Source: Bradyrhizobium sp. in8p8 (lineage in GTDB: Bacteria > Pseudomonadota > Alphaproteobacteria > Rhizobiales > Xanthobacteraceae). From it: 64,000 nt of DNA. The notes under the pieces were generated by a model. The model saw only the letters and a list, made by a program, of their open reading frames with translations, was not told the origin of the DNA and did no database searches. The position numbers and the translations under genes are program-made. The stretch is from the NCBI RefSeq assembly GCF_000426845.1, contig NZ_AUGD01000005.1, positions 248,001 to 312,000 on the forward strand. The letters run 5' to 3'. Below are positions 1 to 8,867 of this stretch, piece after piece (positions within the stretch are counted from its first letter, which is position 1; each line of letters starts with the position of its first letter).

Positions 1-58
1 ATTCGTCGACTTCCTGCGCGGCCTGGTCGAGCTCGCCGGGCAGCGCGTGCGGAAATAG
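1..58 (+). CDS. 3' end of a D-alanine--D-alanine ligase-like gene (partial)
   Basis: Only the last 18 codons and a TAG stop are inside the window; the reading frame begins at base 2. The visible C-terminus contains FVDFLRGLVELAG, which fits the last helix of Ddl-type ATP-grasp ligases, and the position just before ftsQ is where ddl normally sits in alphaproteobacteria. Ddl joins two D-alanines for peptidoglycan precursors in the cytoplasm. With so few residues the family call is an inference from tail resemblance and gene order. A second, broken ddl tail follows downstream, so this copy may be the functional replacement. Confidence 0.5.
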   Translation, partial: FVDFLRGLVELAGQRVRK

Positions 59-93
59 TCGGGACTGGTTAACGGCCGGAGGGGCGAAACCGC

Positions 94-115
94 CCGGTTT
101 GGCGACCAAAACCGG
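94..115 (+). other. Hairpin downstream of the ddl-like stop
   Basis: CCGGTTTGG and CCAAAACCGG pair around a CGA loop with one bulged base. It lies 35 bases after the ddl-like stop codon. There is no good T-run, so it may be a weak terminator or only a structured leader. Confidence 0.3.
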
Positions 116-126
116 TAAAATGCCGG

Positions 127-166
127 ACATCGCGGCGCAAATGCCTCACATCGCGGGGCAAAATGC
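127..166 (+). repeat. Two-copy direct repeat upstream of ftsQ
   Basis: ACATCGCGG followed by G/C-rich sequence and a CAAATGC or CAAAATGC end occurs at 127-144 and again at 148-166, a period of 21 bases or about two helical turns. The copies are close but not identical. Two phased copies upstream of a division operon are compatible with a protein-binding site, but I do not recognise the motif. Confidence 0.4.
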
Positions 167-168
167 GC

Positions 169-184
169 AGTTCGTTAACGAACT
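169..184. promoter_or_regulatory. 16-bp perfect palindrome in the ftsQ upstream region
   Basis: AGTTCGTTAACGAACT is its own reverse complement and is followed directly by AT-rich sequence with two TTTACC copies (184-189 and 195-200). A palindrome this long between ddl and ftsQ may bind a dimeric regulator. It is not a clear CtrA site, since the TTAA-N7-TTAA spacing is absent. Confidence 0.35.
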
Positions 185-298
185 TTACCTTTTGTTTACC
201 AGGACGTCCGAAGGTTAACGCTGGCGGCGCATATGGCGCTTTGGCTGCCGGCGCGTGAGCTGTCGCGGGTGATGTCACCTCCAGCGTACGCTTTGAAG

Positions 299-454
299 GG
301 GAGAGGTTTTCTTCTGCTGAAGACCAGCACCCGGCCCGGCATGTCCGAGACGTCATGTTCGCCAGGATCCGCGCGATGTCGCGGGCAAACTGTTGACGAG
401 CTCGTGCAATGGATGGAGCAGGAAGCCTCACCCGGTCGCTTTTCAGATCGCTGA
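299..454 (+). pseudogene. Relic of the 3' end of a second ddl gene (ddlB type)
   Basis: About 50 codons ending in TGA at 454 read like the C-terminus of DdlB. RPGMSETS corresponds to the family's QPGMTxTS, and DELVQWMEQEAS corresponds to a tail such as DELVQWMVEDAS, with no gaps between them. Nothing upstream resembles the ATP-grasp core, so the rest of the gene is gone. The last 46 bases overlap the start of ftsQ in another frame, which is the usual ddlB/ftsQ overlap and may explain why this piece survived. The family comparison is from memory of rhizobial DdlB proteins. Confidence 0.6.
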
Positions 455-1437
455 GGCCCCAAGCTGACCTGAAGGCGGCCGCGATCGGAGCGGTCGTGCT
501 GTTGCGCGAGTGGGTGCAGGACAAGCGCGCCGCGGCGCGCACTGCCGCCGAGGACAAAGCGAAATCCAGGAGCCGCGCCAAGGCGGTCGTCGAGCGCGAG
601 CCGCCGCCGCGAATGGTTGCGCTGGTCGAGCGCTATCTGCCGCACCGGGTCGGCCTCAGCATGACCGTGCTGCTCCTGATCGGAAGCTGCGGCTTCGGCA
701 TCGTCAAGGGCGGCCATCTCCAGGACTTCACCACCGCGGTCGGCGACGCGCGCAACGCGCTGGCCAATTCCGCCGGCTTCCGCATCACCTCCGTCGTGAT
801 CAACGGCCGCAAGCAGCTCACCCAGGACGAGATCCTTGCGATCGGCGGCATCAGCGGCCGTTCCTCGCTGCTGTTTCTCGATGCCGACGCGGTGCGCGAC
901 AAGCTCAAGGCCAATCCCTGGATCGCTGATGCGACCGTGCTGAAGCTCTATCCGGGCCGGCTCATGATCGAGCTCACCGAGCGCAAGGCATTCGCGCTGT
1001 GGCAGGAGGCCGGCCGCCTCTCCGTCATCGCCGATGACGGCGCCGTGCTCGAGCCCTACGTCTCGCGCCGCTTCCTGACGTTGCCCCTCGTGGTCGGCAA
1101 GGGCGCCGAAACGCAGGCCCGCGATTTCCTGGCGCTGCTGGCGCGCTATCCGCAAGTCAATTCGATCACCAAAGCCGCGATCTTCGTTGGCGAGCGGCGC
1201 TGGAATCTGCGGCTCAAGGATGGCCTGGACATTCGCCTGCCGGAGCAGGACGTCGGCAACGCGCTTGTGATGCTCTCGAAGCTCGACCGGGAAGACAGGC
1301 TGTTCTCCCGCGACATCGTCGCCGTCGACATGCGCCTGCCCGATCGGCTGGTGGTGCAGCTGTCCGAGGACGCCGCCAAGGCGCGCGAGGAGCTGTTCAA
1401 GGACAAGAAGAAAAAGAAGGCCGGGGATTCCGCATGA
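409..1437 (+). CDS. ftsQ: Cell division protein FtsQ
   Basis: FtsQ is the bitopic inner-membrane scaffold that links FtsB/FtsL to the rest of the divisome. The 342-residue protein has a charged cytoplasmic N-terminus rich in Ala/Lys/Arg (about residues 20-65), one transmembrane segment (about 80-100, LSMTVLLLIGSCGFGIV), then a POTRA domain (about 120-190, FRITSVVINGRKQLTQDEIL and NPWIADATVLKLYPGRLMIEL) and the beta domain with an ERKAFALWQ strand. It ends in a Lys-rich tail. The start overlaps the old ddlB tail, and the stop overlaps the ftsA start (ATGA), so ftsQ and ftsA are probably translationally coupled. Confidence 0.95.
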   Translation: MDGAGSLTRSLFRSLRPQADLKAAAIGAVVLLREWVQDKRAAARTAAEDKAKSRSRAKAVVEREPPPRMVALVERYLPHRVGLSMTVLLLIGSCGFGIVKGGHLQDFTTAVGDARNALANSAGFRITSVVINGRKQLTQDEILAIGGISGRSSLLFLDADAVRDKLKANPWIADATVLKLYPGRLMIELTERKAFALWQEAGRLSVIADDGAVLEPYVSRRFLTLPLVVGKGAETQARDFLALLARYPQVNSITKAAIFVGERRWNLRLKDGLDIRLPEQDVGNALVMLSKLDREDRLFSRDIVAVDMRLPDRLVVQLSEDAAKAREELFKDKKKKKAGDSA

Positions 1438-2756
1438 CCGGTCTCGATCGCACCCAGACGCCGAAGACGCGCCCGATGCCGCACAAGCGCGGCGGCCTCG
1501 TCGCATGTCTCGACATCGGCACCAGCAAGATTGCCTGCATGATCGCACGGCTGAAGCCGTCGCCGCCGAGCGATGCGCTGCGCGGCCGCACCCACGCGGT
1601 GGAATTGATCGGCTACAGCCAGATCCAGTCGCGCGGCATGAAGGCCGGCGCGGTGATCGATCTCAATGAATGCGAGCAGGCAGTGCGCCAGGCCGTCGGG
1701 CTCGCGGAGAAGATGGCCAAGGTGCGGGTCGACTCGGTGCTGCTCTCGGTCTCGGGCGGCCGGCTCTCCGGCCAGCTGGTCGAAGCCGCCGCCGACATCC
1801 GTGGCGGCGCGGTGACCCCGGCCGACGTCAGCCGCGTCACCTCAACCGGCATGCGCCACGCCACCGGCGAAGGCCGCACGGTGCTGCATGCGCTGCCGGT
1901 CGGCTACACGCTCGACGGCGTCAAGGGCATCCGCGATCCCCGCGGCATGGTCGCGCATCAGTTCGGCGTCGACATGAACGTGGTCACCTGCGACGCCACG
2001 GTGGCGCGCAACCTGATGCTGGCGGTGGAGCGCTGCCACATCAATGTCGAAGCCATGGCGGCGAGTCCCTATGTGGCCGGCCTGTCGGTGCTGACCGACG
2101 ACGAGGCCGATCTCGGTGCTGCGGTCGTCGAGATGGGCGCGGGCACCACCACGATTGCCGTTTATTCAGGCGGGCGCTTCGTGCACGCGGCCGGCTTTGC
2201 GGTCGGCGGGCAACACATCACGATGGATCTCGCGCGCGGACTCTCGGCGACCATTGCCGATGCCGAGCGAATCAAGACGTTATATGGGACCGTCATCACC
2301 GGCGGATCGGACTCGCGTGAGCTGATGTCTGTGCCGACAGCCGGTGACGAGCAGGATCTGCCGCAGATCGTCTCCCGCGCCACCATCGCCAACATCGTCA
2401 AGCACCGTGCCGAGGAAGTCTTCGAAATGGTTCGGGACAAGCTGAAGGATTCGCCCTTCGCCGCGGAGCCCAAGGGCCGCGTCGTGCTCTCGGGCGGCGC
2501 CTCCCAGTTGACCGGCCTCGTCGAGCTCGGCACCCAGATTCTCGGCCGGCCCGTCCGGGTCGGCCGTCCGCTCGGTTTCGGCCGGCTGCCCAACGAGGCG
2601 AAGAACGCTGCGTTCGCGGTGCCGGCCGGGCTCCTCGTCTACCCGCAATATGTTCACCTCGAACATGTCGAACCGCGGCATACGCGGCAGCAGGCCAAGA
2701 CAGCGACCGGCGGATATTTCGGAAAGGTCGGACGATGGCTACGCGAGGGCTTCTAA
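1434..2756 (+). CDS. ftsA: Cell division protein FtsA
   Basis: FtsA is the actin-like ATPase that anchors FtsZ filaments to the membrane. The 440-residue protein starts with a basic tail, then the actin-fold motif ACLDIGTSKI (about residues 24-33). SHS2-type inserts follow, and a second nucleotide-binding signature VVEMGAGTTTIAVY lies near residue 230. A GRVVLSGGASQLTG motif is present. It ends in GGYFGKVGRWLREGF, an amphipathic membrane-targeting helix typical of FtsA. The four-base overlap with ftsQ and the 90-base gap to ftsZ indicate one transcription unit. Confidence 0.96.
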   Translation: MTGLDRTQTPKTRPMPHKRGGLVACLDIGTSKIACMIARLKPSPPSDALRGRTHAVELIGYSQIQSRGMKAGAVIDLNECEQAVRQAVGLAEKMAKVRVDSVLLSVSGGRLSGQLVEAAADIRGGAVTPADVSRVTSTGMRHATGEGRTVLHALPVGYTLDGVKGIRDPRGMVAHQFGVDMNVVTCDATVARNLMLAVERCHINVEAMAASPYVAGLSVLTDDEADLGAAVVEMGAGTTTIAVYSGGRFVHAAGFAVGGQHITMDLARGLSATIADAERIKTLYGTVITGGSDSRELMSVPTAGDEQDLPQIVSRATIANIVKHRAEEVFEMVRDKLKDSPFAAEPKGRVVLSGGASQLTGLVELGTQILGRPVRVGRPLGFGRLPNEAKNAAFAVPAGLLVYPQYVHLEHVEPRHTRQQAKTATGGYFGKVGRWLREGF

Positions 2757-2846
2757 TGACTGCTTTCCGCAATCTTCGTTTTTCACCAACTCCCGCGGCC
2801 GCCGGCCGGGGCGAACCCACGCGCGCGTGATCGAGAGGCAGCAACC

Positions 2847-4637
2847 ATGACCATCAGCATCAATGTTCCTGATATTCACGAACTGAAGCCCCGGATCACC
2901 GTGTTCGGCGTCGGCGGCGCCGGCGGCAACGCCGTCAACAACATGATCACGGCGGGCCTCCAGGGTGTCGACTTCGTGGTCGCCAACACCGACGCACAGG
3001 CGCTGACGATGTCGAAGGCGCAGCGCATCGTGCAGATGGGCACGGCGGTCACGCAAGGCCTCGGCGCCGGCTCGCAGCCGAACGTCGGCGCCGCGGCGGC
3101 GGAGGAGGTGATCGACGAGCTGCGCGATCATCTCTCGGGCGCCAACATGGTGTTCGTCACCGCCGGCATGGGTGGCGGCACTGGCACGGGTGCTGCGCCC
3201 GTGATCGCCAAGACCGCGCGCGACATGGGCATCCTCACCGTCGGCGTCGTCACCAAGCCTTTCCATTTCGAAGGCGGCCGCCGCATGCGCACGGCTGAAG
3301 CCGGCATCGCCGAGCTGCACAAGGTCGTGGATACGCTCCTGATCATCCCGAACCAGAACCTGTTCAGGGTCGCCAACGAGAAGACCACCTTCGCCGATGC
3401 CTTCGCAATGGCCGACCAGGTGCTCTATTCGGGCGTTGCCTGCATCACCGACCTGATGGTCAAGGAAGGCCTGATCAACCTCGACTTCGCCGACGTGAGG
3501 GCGGTGATGAGGGAGATGGGCAAGGCGATGATGGGCACCGGCGAAGCCTCCGGCGACAAGCGCGCGCTGACTGCCGCGGAAGCCGCGATCGCCAACCCGC
3601 TGATCGACGACAGCTCGATGAAGGGCGCCAAGGGCCTCCTCATCTCCATCACCGGCGGCAAGGATCTCACTCTGTTCGAGGTCGACGAGGCCGCGACCCG
3701 CATCCGCGAGGAAGTCGACCAGGACGCCAACATCATCGTGGGTGCGACCTTCGACGAAGCGCTCGACGGCCTGATCCGCGTCTCGGTGGTCGCCACCGGC
3801 ATCGAGCAGGCCGCGATCGCCCGCAACAGCCAGGCGACCTCCGCTCCGGTCGCGAACCCGGCACCGCAGGTGCAGCAGGCTGCCGCACCGGCCGCCGCTG
3901 CCGAGAGCCGTCTCGCCGACCTGACCGCCCGGCTCCGGGCCGACAACCAGCGTCTGGCCGAGCGCGCCCAGAAGCTGGAAGCGCAGCCCCCGGCTGCCGC
4001 GCCGGCTCCGGCCCCTGGCCCGGCCCGTCCGAACGTCGAGCGCGCTGCGCTCGCCGCCATCGCCGCTGCCGTTGCCGAGGTCCCGCAGAACCCTGCGCCG
4101 CAAACCTATGGCGATGTCACCGTGCGGCCGATCGCGCAGAAGCCGACCCTTTTCCCCGAGCCTGAGATGGCCCCGGTTGCGATGCAGGAGCCGATGACGC
4201 CCGAGAACTTCATCCCCCCGCAGGCCGAGCGTCCGCCGGTCCGTACGCCGCGGATGCCGCGCATCGAGGAGCTGCCGATGCCGGCCCAAGCCGAGATTCG
4301 TCAGGCCCGCGGCGAAGTCGAAGATGAGACTCCCCAGAAGAGCCGCCTGTCGCTGCTGCAGCGCCTCGCCAATGTCGGCCTCGGCCGCCGCGACGAGGAA
4401 AGCGAGCCGCCGGTGGCTGCGCGCACCGCTGGTCCTGCCATGCCGCCGCTGCCCGAACGCCGGCCGCAGAAGACCGTGGCGCAGCAGATCGCATCCAACG
4501 AGCCGGTGTCCGAGTACGCTCGCCGTCCCGCGCCGCAGGGTCTCGATATGCACGGCCGCCCCGCACCTGTTGCGCCGGCACCACAGGGTGACGACCATCT
4601 TGATATCCCGGCCTTCCTGCGGCGGCAGGCGACCTGA
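2847..4637 (+). CDS. ftsZ: Cell division protein FtsZ
   Basis: FtsZ is the tubulin-like GTPase that forms the Z ring. The GTP-binding core is residues 1 to about 320, with [12 protein letters not shown] near the start and the tubulin signature [12 protein letters not shown]. It is followed by a linker of about 250 residues rich in Ala, Pro, Gln and Arg, and by the conserved C-terminal peptide [10 protein letters not shown] that binds FtsA. At 596 residues it is far longer than the 380-residue E. coli protein, but long linkers are normal in this order. A strong terminator follows. Confidence 0.97.
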   Translation: MTISINVPDIHELKPRITVFGVGGAGGNAVNNMITAGLQGVDFVVANTDAQALTMSKAQRIVQMGTAVTQGLGAGSQPNVGAAAAEEVIDELRDHLSGANMVFVTAGMGGGTGTGAAPVIAKTARDMGILTVGVVTKPFHFEGGRRMRTAEAGIAELHKVVDTLLIIPNQNLFRVANEKTTFADAFAMADQVLYSGVACITDLMVKEGLINLDFADVRAVMREMGKAMMGTGEASGDKRALTAAEAAIANPLIDDSSMKGAKGLLISITGGKDLTLFEVDEAATRIREEVDQDANIIVGATFDEALDGLIRVSVVATGIEQAAIARNSQATSAPVANPAPQVQQAAAPAAAAESRLADLTARLRADNQRLAERAQKLEAQPPAAAPAPAPGPARPNVERAALAAIAAAVAEVPQNPAPQTYGDVTVRPIAQKPTLFPEPEMAPVAMQEPMTPENFIPPQAERPPVRTPRMPRIEELPMPAQAEIRQARGEVEDETPQKSRLSLLQRLANVGLGRRDEESEPPVAARTAGPAMPPLPERRPQKTVAQQIASNEPVSEYARRPAPQGLDMHGRPAPVAPAPQGDDHLDIPAFLRRQAT

Positions 4638-4666
4638 GGATTGTTACAATAAGGCAGACGAAAAAA

Positions 4667-4702
4667 GGTCCCGGCAGCAAGCTTGCCGGGACCTTTCCTT
4701 TT
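4667..4702 (+). terminator. Rho-independent terminator after ftsZ
   Basis: Perfect 10-bp stem: GGTCCCGGCA at 4667-4676 pairs with TGCCGGGACC at 4684-4693 around a 7-base loop. It is preceded by AAAAAA and followed by TTTCCTTTT. It should end the ftsQ-ftsA-ftsZ transcript, leaving lpxC with its own promoter. Confidence 0.9.
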
Positions 4703-4998
4703 GCACCGGGGTCATTCGGGTTCTGCAACCAAGCAACTGATTTTAAATCATTAATTATGCATTCGGTGGTTCAATAAAGCTGCCGGCAGCGGCCCAAAAC
4801 CTCGGCGCAATTTGGTTAAGCCTTGGCGCGAATACGGCAGGTTTGGGGTAACAATCGGTAAAAAAGCGTGAGTTGGCGCTGTTTGGGGCAGTGACTATGG
4901 TTTGGCGTGACTTGGGGATACGGATTCGCGGGGCGTCGGCAGTGGCCGGCCAGGTGGGTCTCGTATAAGTCGCGATAGTCGTAGTGGGGCGGTTCCTG
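4703..4998 (+). promoter_or_regulatory. ftsZ-lpxC intergenic region with helically spaced TTGG motifs
   Basis: This 296-base stretch has no convincing gene. It is locally AT-rich (around 4740-4757). TTGG occurs on the + strand at 4812, 4823, 4843, 4873, 4883, 4902 and 4912, so successive spacings are 11, 20, 30, 10, 19 and 10. Several copies extend to TTTGGGG or TTGGCG. Such phasing would put the motifs on nearly the same face of the helix. It probably contains the lpxC promoter. I see no classical -35/-10 pair that I would defend. Confidence 0.4.
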
Positions 4999-5961
4999 AT
5001 GAAATTCAACCGGCAAACAACGCTTCGTGCGCAAGCCTCGGTGGCAGGCGTGGGCGTTCATTCCGGTCTCCCAGTCACTCTCACGCTTGGGCCCGCGCCT
5101 GTCGATGCGGGTTTCATTTTTGTCCGGACCGGACTTGAGGGAAGTGACCGCGAAGTCCAAGCGACGGCGGAGCAGGTGATTGCGACCGACTTCGCGACCG
5201 TCCTCGGTGATCGCAACGGTCCGCTGGTATCCACCGCCGAGCACGTCCTTGCTGCACTGCGAGGCATGGGCGTCGACAACGCCACCATCGAGGTCGATGG
5301 GCCCGAAGTACCGATCATGGATGGCAGCGCCGCTGCCTTCATCGCGGCGATCGATCAAGCCGGCATCGTTACCCAGCCGGCGCAGCGCCGCCTCATTCAG
5401 GTCTTGAAGCCGATCTCAGTCAAGATTGGCGACTCCTTCGGCGAGATCAGGCCTCACGCCAGCGGGTTCCGCGTCGAGGTCGAGATCGACTTCAGCAATC
5501 CCGTCATCGGCCAGCAGAGCTACGCCTTCGACCTCAATCCGGAAGGTTTCCGCCGCGAAGTCGGCAGGGCCCGGACTTTCGGTCTGATGTGCGATGTCGC
5601 GCGGCTCTGGAGCGCAGGCTATGCCCTAGGCGCCTCGTTCGACAACACCGTCGTGTTCGACGACGAGCGGCTGCTTAATGCCGAGGGCCTGCGCTACGCC
5701 GATGAATGCGCCCGCCACAAGGTGCTGGACGTGATCGGCGATCTCTCGCTGGCTGGCCTGCCGCTGCTCGGCGCCTACCGCTCGGTTCGTGGCGGCCACA
5801 AGCTCAATCACGCCGTCCTGACCGCGCTGCTCGCCGACCGTACCGCCTGGCGGGTGGTCGAGGGCGAGGCTGCCCGCCGCACCGCCCGTCCCGTCGGCGA
5901 AGTCGGTCGCGGGATCGTCGGCGGCCGGATCGCTGCGGCGTTCGGACCGGATGTCTCCTAG
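4999..5961 (+). CDS. lpxC: UDP-3-O-acyl-N-acetylglucosamine deacetylase LpxC
   Basis: LpxC is the zinc amidase that removes acetate from UDP-3-O-acyl-GlcNAc, the committed step of lipid A synthesis in the cytoplasm. The 320-residue product has the first zinc histidine in STAEHVLAALRGMGVDN. The second histidine and the aspartate are in DECARHKVLDVIGDL, and the conserved GGHKLNHA is near the C-terminus. The ATG at 4999 begins MKFNRQTTLRAQ, matching the usual LpxC N-terminus; an in-frame GTG at 4984 would add five residues. The position after ftsZ is standard for Proteobacteria. Confidence 0.96.
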   Translation: MKFNRQTTLRAQASVAGVGVHSGLPVTLTLGPAPVDAGFIFVRTGLEGSDREVQATAEQVIATDFATVLGDRNGPLVSTAEHVLAALRGMGVDNATIEVDGPEVPIMDGSAAAFIAAIDQAGIVTQPAQRRLIQVLKPISVKIGDSFGEIRPHASGFRVEVEIDFSNPVIGQQSYAFDLNPEGFRREVGRARTFGLMCDVARLWSAGYALGASFDNTVVFDDERLLNAEGLRYADECARHKVLDVIGDLSLAGLPLLGAYRSVRGGHKLNHAVLTALLADRTAWRVVEGEAARRTARPVGEVGRGIVGGRIAAAFGPDVS

Positions 5962-6203
5962 AGAGACGGTCTCCCTGGGCGTTCGGTTGGCAGCCCCCGG
6001 GAAACTCCTGGTAACCGTGATCGGCTAGGATTGCGGCGCGTTCGCCTTAATCCGGGCGAAATGCCTGCCTATCCGGTTAGTTAGCGATCGTTTTTCGGAT
6101 GGATCGGCGTGGTCGCATGGCAGGCACCACGGTCACATTTCGCGCCCATGGCCGAGTTCATGGGCTGGCGGGCACCGCATCACAGGGCGTCAAGGCAGAA
6201 CTC

Positions 6204-7088
6204 ATGTCGGCACAGCGTATGACGCGCGGATATCTCTCGGTCGGAGCCGGTCGACTGGTCCGGGCGGCCGTCCTCTTCATGCTGGCGCTGCCGCTGGCCG
6301 GCTGCGGCACCGGCTCTCTCTGGGACAAGTTCACCGCCAAGGACGACACCTTCGTCGAGGAGCCCGCCGACAAGATCTATAATGAGGGCCTGTACCTCAT
6401 GAACGAGAAGAAGGACATGAAGGCGGCGAACAAGAAGTTCGAAGAGGTCGACCGCCAGCATCCTTATTCCGACTGGGCCCGCAAATCGCTGCTGATGTCC
6501 GCCTACGCGTCCTACCAGGGCGGTGACTATGACGGCTGTATCGGCGCCGCCACCCGCTACGTCACGCTGCATCCCGGCAGCCCGGACGCCGCCTATGCGC
6601 AGTACCTGATCGCTGCCTCCCACTACGACCAGATCCCGGACATCAGCCGCGACCAGGCGCGCACCGAGAAAGCGATCGCCGCCCTGGAAGAGGTGGTGCG
6701 CAAATATCCGACCTCCGAATATGCGACCTCGGCCAAGGCCAAGATCGAGGGCGCGCGCGACCAGCTCGCCGGCAAGGAAATGAATGTCGGCCGCTACTAC
6801 GCCCAGAAGCGCGACTACACGGCGGCGATCAACCGCTACAAGACCGTCGTAACGCAGTATCAGACCACGCGCCATGTCGAGGAGGCGCTGTTCCGGCTGA
6901 CCGAGGCCTATATGGCGATCGGCATCGTCGGCGAGGCGCAGACCGCGGCGGCCGTGCTTGGACACAATTTTCCTGACAGCCGCTGGTACAAGGACGCCTA
7001 TAATCTTGTAAAATCCGGCGGTCTCGAGCCGAGCGAGAATCAGGGGTCCTGGATCAGCCGGACCTTCAAGAAGATGGGTCTCGGCTAG
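6204..7088 (+). CDS. bamD: Outer membrane assembly lipoprotein BamD (ComL/YfiO)
   Basis: BamD is the essential lipoprotein of the BAM complex that inserts beta-barrel proteins in the outer membrane. From the ATG at 6204 the product is 294 residues, with a lipoprotein signal peptide ending in the lipobox LPLAGC. TPR-type repeats follow (NEGLYLMNEKKDMKAANKKFEEVDRQHP, YASYQGGDYDGCIGAA, AQKRDYTAAINRYKTVV). The frame is open further upstream to 6099, but that extension would bury the signal peptide, so it was rejected. recN follows 13 bases later; lpxC is 242 bases upstream. Confidence 0.93.
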   Translation: MSAQRMTRGYLSVGAGRLVRAAVLFMLALPLAGCGTGSLWDKFTAKDDTFVEEPADKIYNEGLYLMNEKKDMKAANKKFEEVDRQHPYSDWARKSLLMSAYASYQGGDYDGCIGAATRYVTLHPGSPDAAYAQYLIAASHYDQIPDISRDQARTEKAIAALEEVVRKYPTSEYATSAKAKIEGARDQLAGKEMNVGRYYAQKRDYTAAINRYKTVVTQYQTTRHVEEALFRLTEAYMAIGIVGEAQTAAAVLGHNFPDSRWYKDAYNLVKSGGLEPSENQGSWISRTFKKMGLG

Positions 7089-7101
7089 GAAATTTGGTTC
7101 C

Positions 7102-8775
7102 ATGCTGGCGCGTCTGTCGATCCGTGACATCGTCCTGATCGAACGGCTCGATATCGAATTCGCCTCCGGCCTCGCGGTTCTGACCGGCGAGACCGGTGCG
7201 GGCAAGTCCATCCTGCTCGATGCCTTTGCGCTGGCGCTCGGCGGCCGCGGCGACGCCGGCCTCGTGCGCCACGGCGCGGAGCAGGGGCAGGTCACCGCCG
7301 TGTTCGATGTCCCCAAGAATCACCCCGCAGCAAAGATCCTGGCCGAGAACGGCCTCGACGATACCGGCGAGATGATCTTGCGCCGCGTGCAGCTCGCCGA
7401 CGGCCGCACCCGCGCCTTCATCAACGACCAGTCGATCAGCGTGCAGACGCTGAAGGCGGTCGGCGCCGCGCTGGTCGAGATCCACGGCCAGCATGACGAG
7501 CGCGCGCTGGTCGATGCGGCCACTCACCGCCGCCTGCTCGATGCCTTCGCCGGCCTCGAGAAGGACGTTGCCGCGGTCGAATCGCTTTGGGAGGCGCGCC
7601 GCACCGCCAACACCGCTTTGGAGGAGCATCGCGCCGCCATGGAGCATGCCGCGCGCGAGGCCGATTATCTGCGCCACGCCTCCGACGAGCTGAAGCAGCT
7701 GGCGCCCAAGGACGGCGAGGAGACGGCGCTGGCCTCGCGCCGCACCACCATGATGCAGGGCGAGAAGATCGCCTCCGATCTGCGCGAGGCGCAGGAGGCG
7801 GTCGGCGGCAATCATTCGCCGGTTGCGGCGCTGTCGGCCGCGGTGCGGCGGCTGGAGCGGCGCGGGATCAACTCGCCGGCGCTGGTCGAGCCAGCGGTCA
7901 AGGCGATCGACGCTGCGATCAACGCGCTGGAGGAGGCCGACCAGCATCTCCAGGCGGCGCTCGCCGCAACCGATTTCGATCCGGCGGAGCTCGAACGCAT
8001 CGAGGAGCGGCTGTTCGCCTTGCGAGCGGCCTCGCGCAAATATTCGACGCCGGTCGACGGCCTTGCCGCGCTTGCCGCCAAATACGCCGCCGATGTCGTG
8101 CTGATCGATGCCGGCGCCTCGCGTTTGAAGAAGCTGGAGCAGGCCGCGATCGAGGCAGACAGCCGCTATGCGGCCGCCGCCAAGAAGCTGTCGCTGGTGC
8201 GGCAGAAATCGGCGGAGAAACTCAACAAGGCTGTCAATGCCGAGCTCGCGCCGCTCAAGCTCGAACGCGCCAAATTCATGACCCAGGTGGAGACCGACGA
8301 GGCCGCCCCAGGGCCGCAAGGCTTCGATCGCGTCGAGTTCTGGGTGCAGACCAATCCGGGCACCAAGCCGGGGCCGCTGATGAAGGTCGCCTCCGGCGGC
8401 GAGCTGTCGCGCTTCCTGCTCGCGCTCAAGGTCGTGCTGTCCGACCGCGGCTCGGCGCCGACCCTTGTCTTCGACGAGATCGACACCGGCGTCGGCGGTG
8501 CCGTCGCCGACGCGATCGGCGGCCGCCTGGCGCGGCTTGCCGGCAAGGTACAGGTGATGGCCGTGACCCATGCCCCGCAGGTCGCCGCCCGCGCCGACCA
8601 GCACCTGCTCATCTCCAAGGACGCCCTCGACAAGGGCAAGCGCGTCGCCACCCGCGTCAACGCGCTGGCCGCCGACCACCGCCGCGAGGAGATCGCCCGC
8701 ATGCTGGCCGGCGCCGAGATCACGGCTGAGGCGCGGGCGGCGGCGGAGCGGCTACTCAAGGCGGCGACGGCCTAG
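7102..8775 (+). CDS. recN: DNA repair protein RecN
   Basis: RecN is an SMC-like ATPase acting early in double-strand break repair. The 557-residue protein has Walker A GETGAGKS near residue 30, a DGRTRAFINDQ strand and an EIHGQHDE motif. Two long coiled-coil segments follow (about 150-230 and 290-380). The ABC signature SGGELSRFLLALK and the Walker B TLVFDEIDTGVGG come next, then a VTHAPQVAARAD segment. It probably shares a transcript with bamD. A palindromic repeat starts 13 bases after the stop. Confidence 0.96.
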   Translation: MLARLSIRDIVLIERLDIEFASGLAVLTGETGAGKSILLDAFALALGGRGDAGLVRHGAEQGQVTAVFDVPKNHPAAKILAENGLDDTGEMILRRVQLADGRTRAFINDQSISVQTLKAVGAALVEIHGQHDERALVDAATHRRLLDAFAGLEKDVAAVESLWEARRTANTALEEHRAAMEHAAREADYLRHASDELKQLAPKDGEETALASRRTTMMQGEKIASDLREAQEAVGGNHSPVAALSAAVRRLERRGINSPALVEPAVKAIDAAINALEEADQHLQAALAATDFDPAELERIEERLFALRAASRKYSTPVDGLAALAAKYAADVVLIDAGASRLKKLEQAAIEADSRYAAAAKKLSLVRQKSAEKLNKAVNAELAPLKLERAKFMTQVETDEAAPGPQGFDRVEFWVQTNPGTKPGPLMKVASGGELSRFLLALKVVLSDRGSAPTLVFDEIDTGVGGAVADAIGGRLARLAGKVQVMAVTHAPQVAARADQHLLISKDALDKGKRVATRVNALAADHRREEIARMLAGAEITAEARAAAERLLKAATA

Positions 8776-8787
8776 TTTTCACCCGTA

Positions 8788-8861
8788 ATTCCGGGGCGAT
8801 GCGAAGCATCGAACCCGGAATCTCGAGATTCCGGGCTCGGGTTTCGAAGCCGCTCCGGAAT
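8788..8861. repeat. REP-like palindromic element, copy A
   Basis: A 74-bp unit bounded by ATTCCGG and CCGGAAT. It contains a small hairpin (GATGCGAAGCATC) and a perfect 22-bp central palindrome at 8814-8835, CCCGGAATCTC and its mirror. The same core occurs near 9174-9245 and 20201-20276. It ends seven bases before the stop codon of the GIY-YIG gene. Confidence 0.85.
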
Positions 8862-8867
8862 GGCTTC

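Noticed and set aside
175..225. CtrA-type site upstream of ftsQ
   Set aside because: TTAAC occurs twice and TTAC-N7-TTAC once, but the TTAA-N7-TTAA consensus is not met.
2739..4598. A 619-codon open frame antisense to ftsZ
   Set aside because: It mirrors ftsZ in a high-GC genome, shows His/Arg/Gly-rich shadow composition and no domain.
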